Of a DNA stretch of 64,000 nt, positions 27,327 to 37,893 are shown piece after piece; position 1 is the first letter of the stretch; every line of letters begins with the position of its first letter. This DNA is from Microcoleus sp. AS-A8 (GTDB lineage: Bacteria; Cyanobacteriota; Cyanobacteriia; Cyanobacteriales; Coleofasciculaceae). The position numbers and the translations under genes were made by a program. The stretch spans positions 124,001-188,000 of the forward strand of contig JAMPKV010000004.1 in assembly GCA_039962225.1 (NCBI GenBank), in the 5' to 3' direction. The notes under the pieces were generated by a model. The model had not been told where the DNA came from and made no database searches. It worked only from the letters and a program-made list of their open reading frames with translations.

Positions 27327-27983
27327 TCACTCTTGCTCAACCGTCAACTCCGGTGAAGATGGAGTGGTAGAGACTGGCGTAGTTACAGCTTCTGTTGCCG
27401 TAAGGGACAAAATTTTATTGACTCGTAAACCGGGGAGTGTAAAATCCTGCGGTATTTTTTCAACGGGGTAGGGAGTAGCCGCGACAAACTCAGACTCGCT
27501 CGTCAGAAGGACTTGTGCCACAGCAAGCGGCACTTGTAAAAACAAATGACTGATGAGAAAAGCCAATCCTGCGCCAAGCAGGCCCAGGAAATGCCAACGG
27601 GGGCCTAAGGGAGCGACCGCTGCTGCCACGGGAGCCACTCGGTAAATTTGCCACAGAACCCAGAGCACGAAGACAGCCGCAACAATCGTGATGACTCCCT
27701 TTGTCTTCGTTTTGAACAAGCTTAAGAGGCGTCGCTGCTCCTGTGTTAGTTGCTCTGGCTTCAGGGCAAAAATCAGAATGCTGAAAATGTCAAAGGGGCG
27801 GGTCAATTGCATCCACAAAATCGGTGCTAGCCCAATCGCCGCCACAAACAAGAACTCTAGCCAGACTGGCAAGATGGGGTCACCCACCGCCAGTCCGAGC
27901 CAAACAAGTTCTAAGGCCAGAGGAAATGCTGCTAACCCAGCAAGATGAATCCACAAAAAAGGTTCAGTCCAGAAAGAGCGCAT
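27327..27983 (-). CDS. Low-complexity-tail membrane protein
   Basis: This 218-residue integral membrane protein is typical of cyanobacteria. About four hydrophobic helices are seen: WIHLAGLAAFPLALELVWLG, LEFLFVAAIGLAPILWMQL, TIVAAVFVLWVLWQIY and FLGLLGAGLAFLISHLFLQV. A cytosolic loop with ALKPEQLTQEQRRLLSLFK lies between the second and third. The C-terminal tail is Thr/Pro/Ser/Glu-rich (TPVSTTPSSPELTVEQE). It is last in the rimP-nusA-ylxR-infB direction, separated from infB by 114 bp that include a heptamer cluster. The function is unknown. Confidence 0.75.
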   Translation of the reverse strand: MRSFWTEPFLWIHLAGLAAFPLALELVWLGLAVGDPILPVWLEFLFVAAIGLAPILWMQLTRPFDIFSILIFALKPEQLTQEQRRLLSLFKTKTKGVITIVAAVFVLWVLWQIYRVAPVAAAVAPLGPRWHFLGLLGAGLAFLISHLFLQVPLAVAQVLLTSESEFVAATPYPVEKIPQDFTLPGLRVNKILSLTATEAVTTPVSTTPSSPELTVEQE

Positions 27984-27994
27984 AAGTTCGGATT

Positions 27995-28096
27995 GGGTTG
28001 CAGGTTATGGGGGTTGAAGGTTAGTCGATTAACAGGTTGTAGCTATAGGGAGTGAACCTTCAAACTTTCAACCTTCAACCTGCCAACCTTCAACTC
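27995..28096. repeat. Heptamer repeat cluster with inverted symmetry
   Basis: GGTTGAAGGTTAGTC-type heptamers on the left are mirrored by CAACCTTCAACC on the right. Similar clusters lie around 33305-33555 and 45191-45328. They look like the short tandemly repeated repetitive sequences of filamentous cyanobacteria. The long-range pairing could fold the infB mRNA 3' end. Confidence 0.6.
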
Positions 28097-28097
28097 T

Positions 28098-31000
28098 TTA
28101 AGTGGCTGACAACGTCCGGCGTCGGCTCACCATCTTGAAGGTCTCAATTATGTCGCCTTCATTCCAGTCATTGAACTTATCGAGGCCAACTCCACATTCG
28201 TAGCCAGCGTTGACTTCCTTGGCATCGTCCTTCATCCGCTTCAGGGAATCCAGAATACCTTCATGGACTACTTTGCCGCCGCGACGTACTCGGATGTTGC
28301 AATTACGAACGGCTTTACCTGTCAGCACATAGCAACCCGCAACCGCACCGCGCCCGACGGGGAAGACCGCTCGCACTTCCACTTGTCCGAGTGGCTCTTC
28401 GACCATTTCTGGCTCCAACAGACCTTCCATCGCCGCTTGAATATCATCTAGGAGTTTGTAGATGATGTTGTATTCGCGAACATCGACCCCTTCTCGGTCA
28501 GCCGCCTGTCGAGAACCATGAGCCAGTGTGGTATTGAAGCCAATAATTACAGCACCACTAGCCGCTGCTAAGTCAACATCTGTCTCGGTGACTTCGCCAG
28601 CTCCTCCCAGCAGAACTCGGATTTGCACTTCATTTTGTGGCAGTTGCTTGAGAGCACCGAGAATGGCTTCGACGGAGCCTTGAACGTCTGCTTTCAAAAT
28701 CAAGTTGAGTTCTTTGAGTTCGCCTTCTTGAGCCTGAGCGGAGAGACTGTTGAGGGTAACTCGGCGTGACGCCATCACCTGGTGCAGGCGAGATTGCCGC
28801 TGTTCATCAGCTCTTTTGTTGGCAGTCGAACGGGCTTCTTTTTCGCTGGCAAAGACTTCAAACTCGTCCCCAGCAGCAGGAACCTCGTTCAATCCTAGGA
28901 CTTCGACGGCAAAGGATGGCCCTGCGGCCTCAACGCGTGCCCCCCGGTCGTCGATCATCGCTCGCACTTTACAGAAGACTGAGCCAGCCACGAGGGTATC
29001 CCCAACCCGTAGGGTGCCGTTTTGTACCAACAGGGTAGCAACAGGTCCTCTGGTTTTATCCAGGTTCGCTTCGATGACGGTACCTCTGGCAGGCCGATTC
29101 GGGTTAGCGTAAAGGTCTTCGACTTCCGCTACCAACAGAATCATCTCCAGCAACGTATCCAGGTTTTCTTTTTGGATGGCGCTTACAGGAACCATAATCG
29201 TCTCGCCGCCCCACTCTTCTGGCTGCAAACCTCGATCCGTTAATTCCTGCTTAACGCGGTCAGGTTGTGCTCCGGCTTTATCAATTTTATTGATGGCAAC
29301 AACAATGGGAACTCCAGCCGCTTTGGCGTGGCTAATGGCTTCAACGGTTTGGGGTTGGACACCATCATCCGCTGCCACCACCAATATAGCGATGTCAGTG
29401 ACTCGTGCTCCACGCGCCCGCATGGCGGTGAAGGCTTCGTGTCCAGGAGTGTCGAGGAAGACCACCTGCTGAGTTTGACCGTCATGGTCAACATCAACAT
29501 GGTAAGCGCCAATGTGTTGGGTAATCCCACCGGCTTCTCCCTGCGCCACTTTGGTTTCGCGGATCGCATCGAGCAGGGTGGTTTTCCCGTGATCGACGTG
29601 ACCCATAATGGTGACGACGGGTGGACGCCTGTGCAGGTTTTCTATATCTTCCTCACCCACCATTACTGTCACCTTCGTGGCGGCAGAGGCTTCTTCGACC
29701 GTCTCAATAGTCACTCCCAGTTCCTCTGCCACGAGGCTGGCTGTGGGGATATCCAGGGTTTGGGTGATGCTCACCGCCATTCCTTTGAAGAACAGCTTTT
29801 TAATAATCTCTGTTTCAGCAATGCCCAAGGCGGTCGCAAGTTCTCTAATCGTCACAGAACCCGTCAATACAATGGTTTCTGGACGTTCTGGAACCGCTTT
29901 TTTATCCCGTTGGCGATCGCGCGCATCCGATTTGCTGTGGTCGCTGCTGCCTCTGACACCGGGCTTCCTTCTCTGGGTCGTTGTGGGCATGGCCGCCGAC
30001 ACCGGTTGTTTTTGCTGAGACTTCGGCTTGGCAGGACGAGCGACGGCCTGAGTGGCGATGACTGGAGCCCCTAGCTCGGCTAGCTGATCTTCAAAATCTT
30101 CCTCATCATCTTCAAACAGTTCAGGTCGCCGCTTGAGTTTGGCCCCGGCTTTTCCGGCCTTAGCCAGCTCTTGCGACTCATCATCTTCATCAACCCATTC
30201 TTTCTTCTTCGTCGGGGGTCGGGGAGGAGTCAGTCGCTTGGGTGCCTTGAGCTCCTTAATCTCTGATGAGAGCCCTTCTATATCCTCGTCCGGCCCAGCA
30301 AAGTCATCTGCTCCCAGGGTTGCTGCCACATCAGCATCTTGACCTTCACGAGGGGGTTGGGGTCTTTTCGGCGGCCCGTAAAGTTTAGGCTGTACGGGAG
30401 CCACTGGCGCTGGACTCCGACGTGCTGGCGGTGAGGACTCAGTAGCGGTTGAGGATGGGTTGGAACTCACTGGCTGACGTGGCGCTGGAGTTCCACTCGG
30501 TTTAGCCGGCGAAGGCTCTGACCGATCGCGTTTCAAAACCGGTTTCACAACCTGTGTCGGTTGAGGAGTTTTGGGCTGCGTTGGTCTTACAGGGGGGCCA
30601 GCAAGTTGAGCCAGATTGGCTTCAGCTTCAACTTGAACGTCCACTGGCTCTATCTCTTGTAACTCCGGCGGTTCCTGCTCAATGCTCGGCTCGGATGGAC
30701 GTTCCGGCTGCTGCTGCTGCTTAATGGCGGGTCGATTCAGCGTCGGCTTGGGGGGTGACACCGATGGCTTGACGGGGGGTTGAGGAGGAACTCCCACTCT
30801 ATTATCCTCCTGTTGCGATCTAGGACTGGTAGGAGACTTCGGCTTGATTCCTACAATTTGTTGCCTGGGCTGACCCTTGGGACGGGTCGCAAATTTATGA
30901 GGGGGCGCTCCCGTAGCTCCTTCTGTGGAGGCCGCACCGCCACGGCTTCTTACAGCCAATTTTTCTGAGGCCGCACGAATGCGTTCCGCCTCGGATTCCG

Positions 31001-31121
31001 TGATCGTACTACTGTGACTTTTAACCGCAATATTGAGGTCTTCACAGATGTCCAAAATGTGCTTATTGTCCAAATCCAATTCCCGTGATAATTCGTAAAT
31101 TCTTACTTTGCCGTTGTTCAT
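28098..31121 (-). CDS. infB: Translation initiation factor IF-2
   Basis: This GTPase delivers initiator tRNA to the 30S ribosome. The 1007-residue length is usual for cyanobacteria. The N-terminal IF-2N helix-turn-helix begins [21 protein letters not shown] long Pro/Lys/Glu-rich disordered region runs to about residue 400. A second IF-2N domain ([20 protein letters not shown]) precedes the G domain, whose motifs are GHVDHGKTT (about 505), [12 protein letters not shown] and a SAI segment. Domains II, III and the C-terminal tRNA-binding barrel complete it. It is the fourth gene of the rimP-nusA-ylxR-infB operon. Confidence 0.97.
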   Translation of the reverse strand: MNNGKVRIYELSRELDLDNKHILDICEDLNIAVKSHSSTITESEAERIRAASEKLAVRSRGGAASTEGATGAPPHKFATRPKGQPRQQIVGIKPKSPTSPRSQQEDNRVGVPPQPPVKPSVSPPKPTLNRPAIKQQQQPERPSEPSIEQEPPELQEIEPVDVQVEAEANLAQLAGPPVRPTQPKTPQPTQVVKPVLKRDRSEPSPAKPSGTPAPRQPVSSNPSSTATESSPPARRSPAPVAPVQPKLYGPPKRPQPPREGQDADVAATLGADDFAGPDEDIEGLSSEIKELKAPKRLTPPRPPTKKKEWVDEDDESQELAKAGKAGAKLKRRPELFEDDEEDFEDQLAELGAPVIATQAVARPAKPKSQQKQPVSAAMPTTTQRRKPGVRGSSDHSKSDARDRQRDKKAVPERPETIVLTGSVTIRELATALGIAETEIIKKLFFKGMAVSITQTLDIPTASLVAEELGVTIETVEEASAATKVTVMVGEEDIENLHRRPPVVTIMGHVDHGKTTLLDAIRETKVAQGEAGGITQHIGAYHVDVDHDGQTQQVVFLDTPGHEAFTAMRARGARVTDIAILVVAADDGVQPQTVEAISHAKAAGVPIVVAINKIDKAGAQPDRVKQELTDRGLQPEEWGGETIMVPVSAIQKENLDTLLEMILLVAEVEDLYANPNRPARGTVIEANLDKTRGPVATLLVQNGTLRVGDTLVAGSVFCKVRAMIDDRGARVEAAGPSFAVEVLGLNEVPAAGDEFEVFASEKEARSTANKRADEQRQSRLHQVMASRRVTLNSLSAQAQEGELKELNLILKADVQGSVEAILGALKQLPQNEVQIRVLLGGAGEVTETDVDLAAASGAVIIGFNTTLAHGSRQAADREGVDVREYNIIYKLLDDIQAAMEGLLEPEMVEEPLGQVEVRAVFPVGRGAVAGCYVLTGKAVRNCNIRVRRGGKVVHEGILDSLKRMKDDAKEVNAGYECGVGLDKFNDWNEGDIIETFKMVSRRRTLSAT

Positions 31122-31528
31122 CCAGTATTTCCCCGTCGTAACTACCAGTTTTACACCATATCGACATGCTCGAATGACTGCTTGCTCATTTGTTTTGTGA
31201 CCAATGGGTGAAGTTGTTATCTTTGTGTGAATGTGAATGTGCTTCTAAATTAAGGGGTTAATCCTCAAGGCTCGATACTAGCCTATTGCCCCGTAACCTA
31301 TTAGATAGTTATCAAGCAGTTAGACCCTTCCTCTCTAATCTTGCATAAATCTTAAAAAAACTGATATAGGTTTTGTGTTACTTCTGTTTCCACTTGGCCT
31401 TCTTGACCTAGGTGGCTGATTCGGGTTGCACCTTACTCACCTCCAATCGAGACAACCCCAAAAACCAATTCCTCTCTATCTATCCTAACGATTGTTCGAT
31501 TCACTGAAAGCCTTTGATGGTGTCACTG
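31122..31528. other. Spacer upstream of infB
   Basis: This is 407 bp inside the operon with no coding frame. It is AT-rich near 31300-31370. A separate promoter for infB is possible; no definite -10/-35 pair or RNA structure stands out. Confidence 0.45.
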
Positions 31529-31816
31529 TTATATCTCTCCTTCCCCGGATTGAGTTGGTATTGCTGGCAAAGCGGCTAAACGCTGCCACAAAGTCTCATA
31601 AAGTTTTTCTGGAACCGAGGTGCGAAGACTGCGCCCCAATCGATTTTTCTTTTGAGCCACTGCCAGACAACTCGGTTGAGGACAGAGGTAAGCAGAACGC
31701 CCCATCCCCTCATCTAATTGTACCTGTCGCGATGGGTAGAGTCGGACAACGCGCCAGAACGCCTTTTTGGGAGCCACCAAGCGGCAGCTCAAACAACGAC
31801 GATAGTTAGGCTCCAT
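31529..31816 (-). CDS. YlxR-family RNA-binding protein
   Basis: This 95-residue protein of the YlxR/DUF448 family is always found between nusA and infB. It shows RRCLSCRLVAPKKAFWRVVR with the family Cys pair, a QLDEGMGRSAYLCPQPSC segment (GRSAYLC motif) and the basic helix AQKKNRLGRSLRT. Family knowledge: it is thought to bind RNA or nucleoid and, in some bacteria, RNase P; its role here is not known. It lies 165 bp after nusA. Confidence 0.9.
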   Translation of the reverse strand: MEPNYRRCLSCRLVAPKKAFWRVVRLYPSRQVQLDEGMGRSAYLCPQPSCLAVAQKKNRLGRSLRTSVPEKLYETLWQRLAALPAIPTQSGEGEI

Positions 31817-31981
31817 AGAATGGGTGAGAGGTTTTGTATTCCTTAACGCAAACAGGGGTTGTTGTCTGTTGTAAACAGTTTAAAGCGTTTAACTTGACTA
31901 ACGATCGCCTAAGAGCGCGGCACGAAGCGCTATCACGCTGAGGAAGCCAATGCCAACGGAACACCAAGCCAAATCCGTCTC

Positions 31982-33268
31982 CTACTCCTCTTCCTCTTGT
32001 TGATCGATCGTTTCATCCAGTGGCTCTGAATCATTCAAATTCAGTGTTTCTACTGCTTCTTCATCATCCTCGTATATGTCGTCAACATCAGGAGAACTGG
32101 CGATTAATGCTTCTATTTTGCGATGTTCTGCCTCGTAATCGTACTTAGCCACATCTTTAATATCAATCTTCCAGCCCGTGAGGCGAGCCGCGAGGCGGAC
32201 GTTCTGACCTTCTTTACCAATTGCTAAACTGAGCTGGTCTTCCGCCACTAAAACATGTGCCTGACGTCCTTCAGGATTGACCAGTAGCACTTGATCCACG
32301 CGTGCTGGGCTGAGAGCGTTAGCAATATAGGTGGATGGGTCAGGCGACCAGCGAATCACGTCTATTTTTTCACCCCGTAATTCATTGACCACGACTTGAA
32401 TGCGCGATCCCCTAGCCCCAATACAAGCCCCAACCGGATCAACATCTCGCTCTAGAGTATCCACGGCAATTTTAGTTCGGGGACCGACATGGCGAGAGGG
32501 AGGGTTGGCTTCCCGTGCCACAGCCACAATCCGCACGACTTCATCTTCGATTTCAGGGACTTCGTTAGCAAATAGATAGACGACCAAACCCGCCGCTCCT
32601 CTGGAAACGACAAGCTGTGGCCCGCGATGAGGGCCTTCACGCACCTTTTTGAGATAAACCTTAAATGTGGCATTGATGCGATAGTTGTCATTGGGAAGCT
32701 GCTCCCGCTTGGGCAATTCGGCCTCGACTTCTGGCTGACCAAAGCCACTGGTAATCGCCATAATCACCGATTGGCGTTCAAATCGCAGCGCTCTGGCTTG
32801 TAAAACTGTGCCTTCTAGCTCTTCAAACTCTTCTTGGATGAGTTTACGTTGCTGGTCTCGTAATTTTTGGGAGAGTACCTGCTTGGTTTGAATAGCCGCC
32901 ATCCGCCCAAATTCGCTTTGGTCTGGAGTCACATCTAAAACAACCGAATCCCCCAGTTGGGCTTCAGAGGCCACTTCCTGAACTTCTTGCAGTGAAATTT
33001 GATGGTCGCTGTTGCTGACTTCTTCAACAATCGTTTTGGTCGATAAGACGCGAAAACCTTCTTCTTCAATATCCAGATCGACTTCAAAGTTGTTGAAGTA
33101 CTCTTCTTCAAAATGGTACCGATCTAGGCGTTGAGCGCGACGATAGCGCTCATATCCTTTTAAGAGGGCTTCTCGTAGCGCTTGTTGAACGGCAGATTTC
33201 GGTAGATTGTGACTTTGACTGATTTCTTCAATCATCTTTTTCAGGCCCGGTAAGGCAACGATTGACAT
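31982..33268 (-). CDS. nusA: Transcription termination/antitermination protein NusA
   Basis: NusA binds RNA polymerase and controls pausing, termination and antitermination. The product has 428 residues from ATG 33268, with GGAG 8 bp upstream; a TTG two codons earlier is unlikely. The N-terminal domain starts MSIVALPGLKKMIEEISQSH. An S1 domain (about 130-200) and two KH domains follow (KIAVDTLERDVDPVGACIGA, then VAEDQLSLAIGKEGQNVRLA). The acidic tail (EDDEEAVETLNLNDSEPLDE) replaces the repeats of E. coli NusA, as usual for cyanobacteria. It is second in the operon. Confidence 0.96.
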   Translation of the reverse strand: MSIVALPGLKKMIEEISQSHNLPKSAVQQALREALLKGYERYRRAQRLDRYHFEEEYFNNFEVDLDIEEEGFRVLSTKTIVEEVSNSDHQISLQEVQEVASEAQLGDSVVLDVTPDQSEFGRMAAIQTKQVLSQKLRDQQRKLIQEEFEELEGTVLQARALRFERQSVIMAITSGFGQPEVEAELPKREQLPNDNYRINATFKVYLKKVREGPHRGPQLVVSRGAAGLVVYLFANEVPEIEDEVVRIVAVAREANPPSRHVGPRTKIAVDTLERDVDPVGACIGARGSRIQVVVNELRGEKIDVIRWSPDPSTYIANALSPARVDQVLLVNPEGRQAHVLVAEDQLSLAIGKEGQNVRLAARLTGWKIDIKDVAKYDYEAEHRKIEALIASSPDVDDIYEDDEEAVETLNLNDSEPLDETIDQQEEEE

Positions 33269-33274
33269 AAGCAA

Positions 33275-33556
33275 ATCTCCGTAATGAATGATGAATACAT
33301 AAAAATTGAAGGGTTTGTCTCCGGGTCGAAGGTTAGTCGGTTGAATGTTTTAACCGACGCTACCCCCGCCTTGGGGAGAGGCGATTCTCGAAGAAGCTAC
33401 GGCGTCTCGTTTGCTCTAGGAAAGAGTCGCTTGTGCTGACTCCTGCCCAGCTTTGTCCAAACAGAAACGGCAATGAGCGCCTCCTAGAGAAGCTACTGGA
33501 CTCAAACCAACGAGAAGCCCTTAGGCGTCTACAACCTTTTCACCTTCAACCCGAAT
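33275..33556. repeat. Inverted repeat cluster between rimP and nusA
   Basis: TTGAAGGGTTTGTCTCCGGG at the left end (33305-33324) is mirrored by ACCTTTTCACCTTCAACCCG at the right (33533-33552, approximate). Heptamers of the GGTTGAA type lie between, and a GC-rich stem is visible in the middle (33366-33400). It belongs to the same heptamer family as 27995-28096 and 45191-45328. Confidence 0.5.
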
Positions 33557-34018
33557 TCAAACCTTTGCTTCCAACTGCACCCTGATAATCAGTGGACGGG
33601 GAATGGCGAGCGCACGACCTTTCTGGTTCAGGTAAACTCCGGTGTCATCCCGGCGAATTAACTTTCCGCGCCACTCTGTGTGACCTTCAAAAGGTTCAGA
33701 TGTCTTGACAATGACAGAGAACCCTTTGAAAGAAATGAACTCTCGGTCTGTAGTGAGTTCACGCGAGATCCCAGGACTGGAAATTTCCAAAACATAGGAG
33801 TCTGGAATGAGATCTAAAGCATCTAGCTGCTCTTCCAGTGCCCGACTCATCCGTTCGCAGTCATCCAAACTGGTATCATCAGCGCAGTTACGGATATCCA
33901 CACGCAGTACAGGGGGACGTCTGTTCGTGTGAAAAACAGCCCCGACGACTTCCAATCCCAGATTTTCGGCTACTGGCGTCGCCAAATCGATGAGTTGGGG
34001 AATTATGGGATGAGTCAT
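33557..34018 (-). CDS. rimP: Ribosome maturation factor RimP
   Basis: RimP is needed for 30S subunit assembly. The product has 153 residues from ATG 34018, preceded by GGAGTG. The in-frame ATG at 34057 adds 13 residues unlike the family. Motifs are [20 protein letters not shown] (N-terminal domain), [40 protein letters not shown], and a C-terminal SH3-like barrel with [13 protein letters not shown]. It heads the conserved rimP-nusA-ylxR-infB operon. Confidence 0.95.
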   Translation of the reverse strand: MTHPIIPQLIDLATPVAENLGLEVVGAVFHTNRRPPVLRVDIRNCADDTSLDDCERMSRALEEQLDALDLIPDSYVLEISSPGISRELTTDREFISFKGFSVIVKTSEPFEGHTEWRGKLIRRDDTGVYLNQKGRALAIPRPLIIRVQLEAKV

Positions 34019-34216
34019 TGAAGCACTCCAACAACAAAAAAAGTGGGTCAACCCCACTTCCAGGTAAAATTTCTTCCAACAAGAAGCTCCGCAGCAAATC
34101 GTAAGACTTCCTGCTATGTTCGAGTGTAGCGCAATCTGCTCTACCTGTGACGGGCGATTAGGGATTGAGAGTTTGATTTTTGACGGGTTGTTCTAGTCTG
34201 CCCACAGGGACTAGCG

Positions 34217-35749
34217 CTACTGCTGAGCAATTTGGCGGATGGCTCGGGTTTGTTCTAAGATTTCTTCAAAATCTTCTTCAGATAAGCGCTCAACGTAATT
34301 AATCTTGACTTCCTCCAATAAATCCGTCAATAAGGTCTGAATTTTTTGTAAAGTCTGCTTACCCTGTATTTCTGTACCTAAAGCCTCGCTCAGATGTTCA
34401 ATCAGGCGTTTCATCAATTGTTCTCCAACAGGGTCTTCTTCCATGGCTGCATTGAGACCGTCGTAGATGGCTTGAATGAGTTCTTTGGTCAATCGTTCAG
34501 TGAGTTGGTGCTGGAGTTGTCCAAGTCCTGGTAATTGCTCAATGCTTTGGTAAGCCGGAGACTGCTTAATCGCTTTTTCCAGGTTATGTTGCAGCAAGGC
34601 TTCTAGGTCAGGTCTAATTTTGGGAAGAATTTGATAAACCACGAGCTGTGTGATCAACGTTGTGAGCGCTGCCACTTCATCGGTATTATTGAGGTCAATA
34701 TAGGGACGAACTTCCCGTTGGGAGAGCCATCGAGCCAGGTCGCCTCCGCGAATAGAACTTTGTACCTGATTTATCACCCGAACCACTACAACTTCCGTTA
34801 AGTCTTCAGCGATGGTGGCAACAAACCCCTGAGTAATTTGCTTTTGGATACGCTCCAGGTCTATCAGTTTCGCCTGATTTAAGCGAATTGTAACGGGGAT
34901 GATTCGCAGTAGCAGACCATAGCGCAAAAAGGGCACCAGAGAAAACGGTAGTACGAGGAAGAGGTCGTACCAACGCCACAGCATAGCATCTCGCCAACTG
35001 ATAGCTGTATGCCGGCGACTGATCAACCAGGTACGTGCTAGAAACTCTAAACCAAACAGAATAACAAAGGGTAAATCAATCTTCCAAAAGCGGTCTATAA
35101 ATTCGCCATTTTCTCCAATGGGGCGATAGTAGTTTGTTTCTATTAAAGGCCGAATTTCCTCACTAAAAAAAATCAATTCTCCCCTGACACCATTTAAGCC
35201 TAAGTAGTCTTGGCTCCAAAATTGTCTGAATGATTGTTTAGCTGAATTCTCCTGATTGGGAACATGATCGCGCATTCGATTTTTGATCTTTTCCAGGGTG
35301 CCTGTCTTATTGGCTACCTGAAACGGATTCGTATCTACCATTTCTTCACTCTGAAGACGCAGCGCTTCGAGGATTTCTGCTGTCTGTCGTGAGCGTAACC
35401 TAGCCAGGATTTCTTGATTCTGTAGGGGTGGTGACTGAATCAGGCCAAGCTGCTTGTCCAGATTATTTACGGTTTCCAAATACTTCCGCGTATCTCGGTT
35501 GGGTTCAATCCCTTTATATGGGTCATACCACTTGGCGATCGGCGGCAGAGGAACCTTAAGGGTTTGATTGAGCAAAGGAATCTTGATTCTGCCTTGAAGC
35601 CAGAAATTTCGTAAGGGGATATAGCTCAAGTCAAACAGGACAAGAAACAGGTTAGTTGACGCAATGAGCGCCATTCCTCGTTCAAACCAAAGGCTCCGGC
35701 GTACTTGAGTTTTAGTTTTTATTGGGGTCAGTTTTGGCAAGGATGACAT
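34217..35749 (-). CDS. Conserved membrane protein of unknown function
   Basis: The 510-residue protein has a hydrophobic segment near residues 25-48 and a soluble helical domain (about 60-220). At least two further membrane segments follow (PFVILFGLEFLARTWLI, about 228-250; LFLVLPFSLVPFLRYGLLLR, about 265-288). A long helical cytosolic tail ends in Glu-rich coiled coil. The membrane part faintly recalls a voltage-sensor-like arrangement (RYGLLLRIIPVTIRLNQ), but charges are too few to claim a channel. It stands alone upstream of the rimP operon on the same strand. Confidence 0.65.
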   Translation of the reverse strand: MSSLPKLTPIKTKTQVRRSLWFERGMALIASTNLFLVLFDLSYIPLRNFWLQGRIKIPLLNQTLKVPLPPIAKWYDPYKGIEPNRDTRKYLETVNNLDKQLGLIQSPPLQNQEILARLRSRQTAEILEALRLQSEEMVDTNPFQVANKTGTLEKIKNRMRDHVPNQENSAKQSFRQFWSQDYLGLNGVRGELIFFSEEIRPLIETNYYRPIGENGEFIDRFWKIDLPFVILFGLEFLARTWLISRRHTAISWRDAMLWRWYDLFLVLPFSLVPFLRYGLLLRIIPVTIRLNQAKLIDLERIQKQITQGFVATIAEDLTEVVVVRVINQVQSSIRGGDLARWLSQREVRPYIDLNNTDEVAALTTLITQLVVYQILPKIRPDLEALLQHNLEKAIKQSPAYQSIEQLPGLGQLQHQLTERLTKELIQAIYDGLNAAMEEDPVGEQLMKRLIEHLSEALGTEIQGKQTLQKIQTLLTDLLEEVKINYVERLSEEDFEEILEQTRAIRQIAQQ

Positions 35750-36060
35750 ATTTTTTGTAGTTAGAGATTATTCATCCCAGAAGATCGAATTCCAAACATT
35801 ATTTATTTATATAGCGGAGGCATCAAAATCCGTTGAGTATAGGACTGAATTGCTCTGCTCAATTACCCAATCTTACAGAACCCATGCAGCCCTGGCAGCA
35901 GGCCCATAAAAATGCGTCGCTATCCTTGCGTTTTGCCCATCAGATTGGTATTGTCTAAATCAAGAAAAATAGTATATCAATTATAAAAAACAGCATCTTT
36001 CAGATTAGACTATACCTGTTCAAATTGTTATCGGCTCAATCAGTGGTGTGAGGAATGTAA
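35750..36060. other. Divergent intergenic region
   Basis: This 311-bp AT-rich region holds the promoters of the membrane protein gene (left) and the peptidoglycan-binding gene (right). No repeat, RNA gene or defined operator is seen. Confidence 0.45.
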
Positions 36061-36768
36061 ATGATGTGGAATCGATATGGAGTACCCGTTGCTATCATCG
36101 GCTTGGGATTAGCCGCCAGTGTGGTGACTTGTGAAGTCGCCTTTGCCCAGCGCAGCCGGGATTATACCCCAAGAGAGTTTCGCGCTGTTTTGCGTGGTTT
36201 TGGCTACAATGTTACCCCCGGAGATACCGTTACAGATGAGGCAACCAGAACGGCTATTCGCCAGTTTCAGCAGGGATATAAGCTAAAGGTTGATGGGATT
36301 GCTGGTCCTCAGACCCAGAATTTTGCAGCCAATATTGTGAGAATTCTCAAATCTAACCTGAACCTGACTCTTCAGCCTAGCCCTGGCTTACCCATTACTC
36401 AGTTTTATGATGCAGCTACGGAAGCGGCTATCAGGCGGTTTCAGGAGCAAGTGAGTTTGCCAGTGACGGGAATGGCTAATCTACAAGTTCGTCAGCGACT
36501 TGATCAGGAGGCAAAAGAAATTCTGGGTAAGCCTACTCCAACTCCACCCCCAACTCCAGCCCCAACTCCAACCCCAACTCCACGGGCGACACCCACTCCA
36601 ACTCCGACACCAACCCCACGGGCGACACCGCAAACAATACCGCCCTCTCCGTCACCCAGTCCATCACCCAGTCCATCACCCAGCCCATCACCCAGCCCAT
36701 CACCCAGCCCATCACCCAGCCCATCACCCAGCCCATCACCACAAACGAGTCCTCCTGCGCCACGCTAA
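36061..36768 (+). CDS. Secreted protein with two peptidoglycan-binding domains and Pro/Ser tail
   Basis: This exported 235-residue protein has a signal peptide ([20 protein letters not shown], cleavage near residue 29). A first PG_binding_1 domain (about 35-95) has [20 protein letters not shown] and [21 protein letters not shown] second (about 100-150) has [20 protein letters not shown]. The tail of about 80 residues is Pro/Thr then Pro/Ser repeats and probably spans the cell wall. It has no enzymatic domain, so its role is likely structural or as an anchor. ATG occurs twice at the start (36061, 36064). Confidence 0.85.
   Translation: MMWNRYGVPVAIIGLGLAASVVTCEVAFAQRSRDYTPREFRAVLRGFGYNVTPGDTVTDEATRTAIRQFQQGYKLKVDGIAGPQTQNFAANIVRILKSNLNLTLQPSPGLPITQFYDAATEAAIRRFQEQVSLPVTGMANLQVRQRLDQEAKEILGKPTPTPPPTPAPTPTPTPRATPTPTPTPTPRATPQTIPPSPSPSPSPSPSPSPSPSPSPSPSPSPSPSPSPQTSPPAPR
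36649..36742 (+). repeat. 12-bp minisatellite coding for Pro/Ser tail
   Basis: About eight copies of CCATCACCCAGC or close variants run in tandem and encode the Pro-Ser repeats of the peptidoglycan-binding protein. A looser Pro/Thr repeat (CCAACTCCAACC-type) lies just upstream, at about 36535-36620. Copy number should vary by slippage without breaking the frame. Confidence 0.85.
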
Positions 36769-36794
36769 GGTCTTAGCCTTTAGCATCCCATGAC

Positions 36795-37682
36795 TCAAAA
36801 CTTAGCTGACTCCGGTAAAGGTCTTCCTTTAGGCTCTGGTAAAGCCGGACGCTGACCATAAGGCATCGGGATATATTGCACAGAAGGGCGTCCTCCTTGG
36901 GGTTGTGGGTATAACTCCATGAGATTGTAGATGGCAGGCGGCAGACCAACGGTAATCGGTAAACCCAGTTCTGTCGCCTCCTCAACTGTGACGGGATAGT
37001 CATGGGTGACTTGTCCTGTAGTCAGGGTTTCAATAATTTTTTCGATGTTTTCTGAGGCAATCTTTTGTTTTGGCACCTCATCGTTCAAAAGCGTCCGCAC
37101 AAACCGTTGCACCTGTGCGATCGCTTTGCGTGACAGGTCTGCCATAATCAGGGTTTGGTCGTCGATTTTCTCAATGGGCTTTTGTTCAACCACTTTGAGG
37201 ACACTTGCCGCTGCCATATTGCCCAGTTGGGGATCGACTGGCCCTAAGACGGCATTAGCATCCATGACAATTTCATCGGCAGCTAGAGCGAGCATTGTGC
37301 CGCCACTCATCGCGTAATGAGGCACAAAAACGGTAACTTTGGCTTGGTGGCGAATGAGTGCTCTGGCAATCTGTTCTGTGGCAAGAACAAGCCCTCCTGG
37401 TGTATGCAGAATTAAATCAATAGGCACATCAGGAGGGGTGAAGCGAATCGCTCTCAACACCTGTTCTGAGTCTTCAATTGAGATGTATCGCGATAGAGGA
37501 ATTCCTAGTAAGCTAATTGACTCTTGGCGATGAATCAGCAAAATGACTCGGCTTCGACGCTGCTGCTCAAATGCTCGTAGGGTTTGAACTCGGCGGGTTT
37601 CCATCTGGCGTTTTTGCCACCAAGGCTGGAGTGAGGAGAAAACCAAAAAAATCCAGAATAGGTCAAAAAAGTTAAAATTCAT
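36795..37682 (-). CDS. SDH-family Clp-fold serine protease
   Basis: This 295-residue ClpP-class protease has an N-terminal membrane helix (FDLFWIFLVFSSLQPWW). Motifs are DLILHTPGGLVLATEQIARA (oxyanion region), HYAMSGGTMLALAADEIVMD with the nucleophile Ser in AMSGGT, and NAVLGPVDPQLG. Family knowledge: these SppA-like enzymes are thought to cut membrane-embedded peptides or signal peptides. The C-terminal Pro/Arg-rich tail (PMPYGQRPALPEPKGRPLPE) is probably cytosolic. It is convergent with the peptidoglycan-binding gene, with 26 bp between stops. Confidence 0.85.
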   Translation of the reverse strand: MNFNFFDLFWIFLVFSSLQPWWQKRQMETRRVQTLRAFEQQRRSRVILLIHRQESISLLGIPLSRYISIEDSEQVLRAIRFTPPDVPIDLILHTPGGLVLATEQIARALIRHQAKVTVFVPHYAMSGGTMLALAADEIVMDANAVLGPVDPQLGNMAAASVLKVVEQKPIEKIDDQTLIMADLSRKAIAQVQRFVRTLLNDEVPKQKIASENIEKIIETLTTGQVTHDYPVTVEEATELGLPITVGLPPAIYNLMELYPQPQGGRPSVQYIPMPYGQRPALPEPKGRPLPESAKF

Positions 37683-37893
37683 GCCTTTGAACCCAAAATG
37701 CAGTAACAGGTTTCATATTGCTATCACTCGCAGCAACCGACTGGCATCTTGCTTGGGTTATAGTTACGCCATTTGCTGTGTAATTGCAAGAATAAGGGTA
37801 CGACAATGTCGTGCCCCTACCCTGCAAAGATAAGTGGTCATGCTATCACGTCTGTATTGCAACAGATAACAGTAGTAAGGGAATATAAAATTA

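Noticed and set aside
27995-28096. Possible CRISPR array
   Set aside because: The repeats are only about 7 bp with no regular spacers; they fit heptamer clusters.
28263-30342. Several plus-strand frames opposite infB
   Set aside because: They are antisense to a certain gene, of unlikely composition, and created by GC-rich codon bias in infB.
36533-36763. Minus-strand frame of repeated VMGWVMGW residues
   Set aside because: It is the antisense reading of the 12-bp minisatellite.
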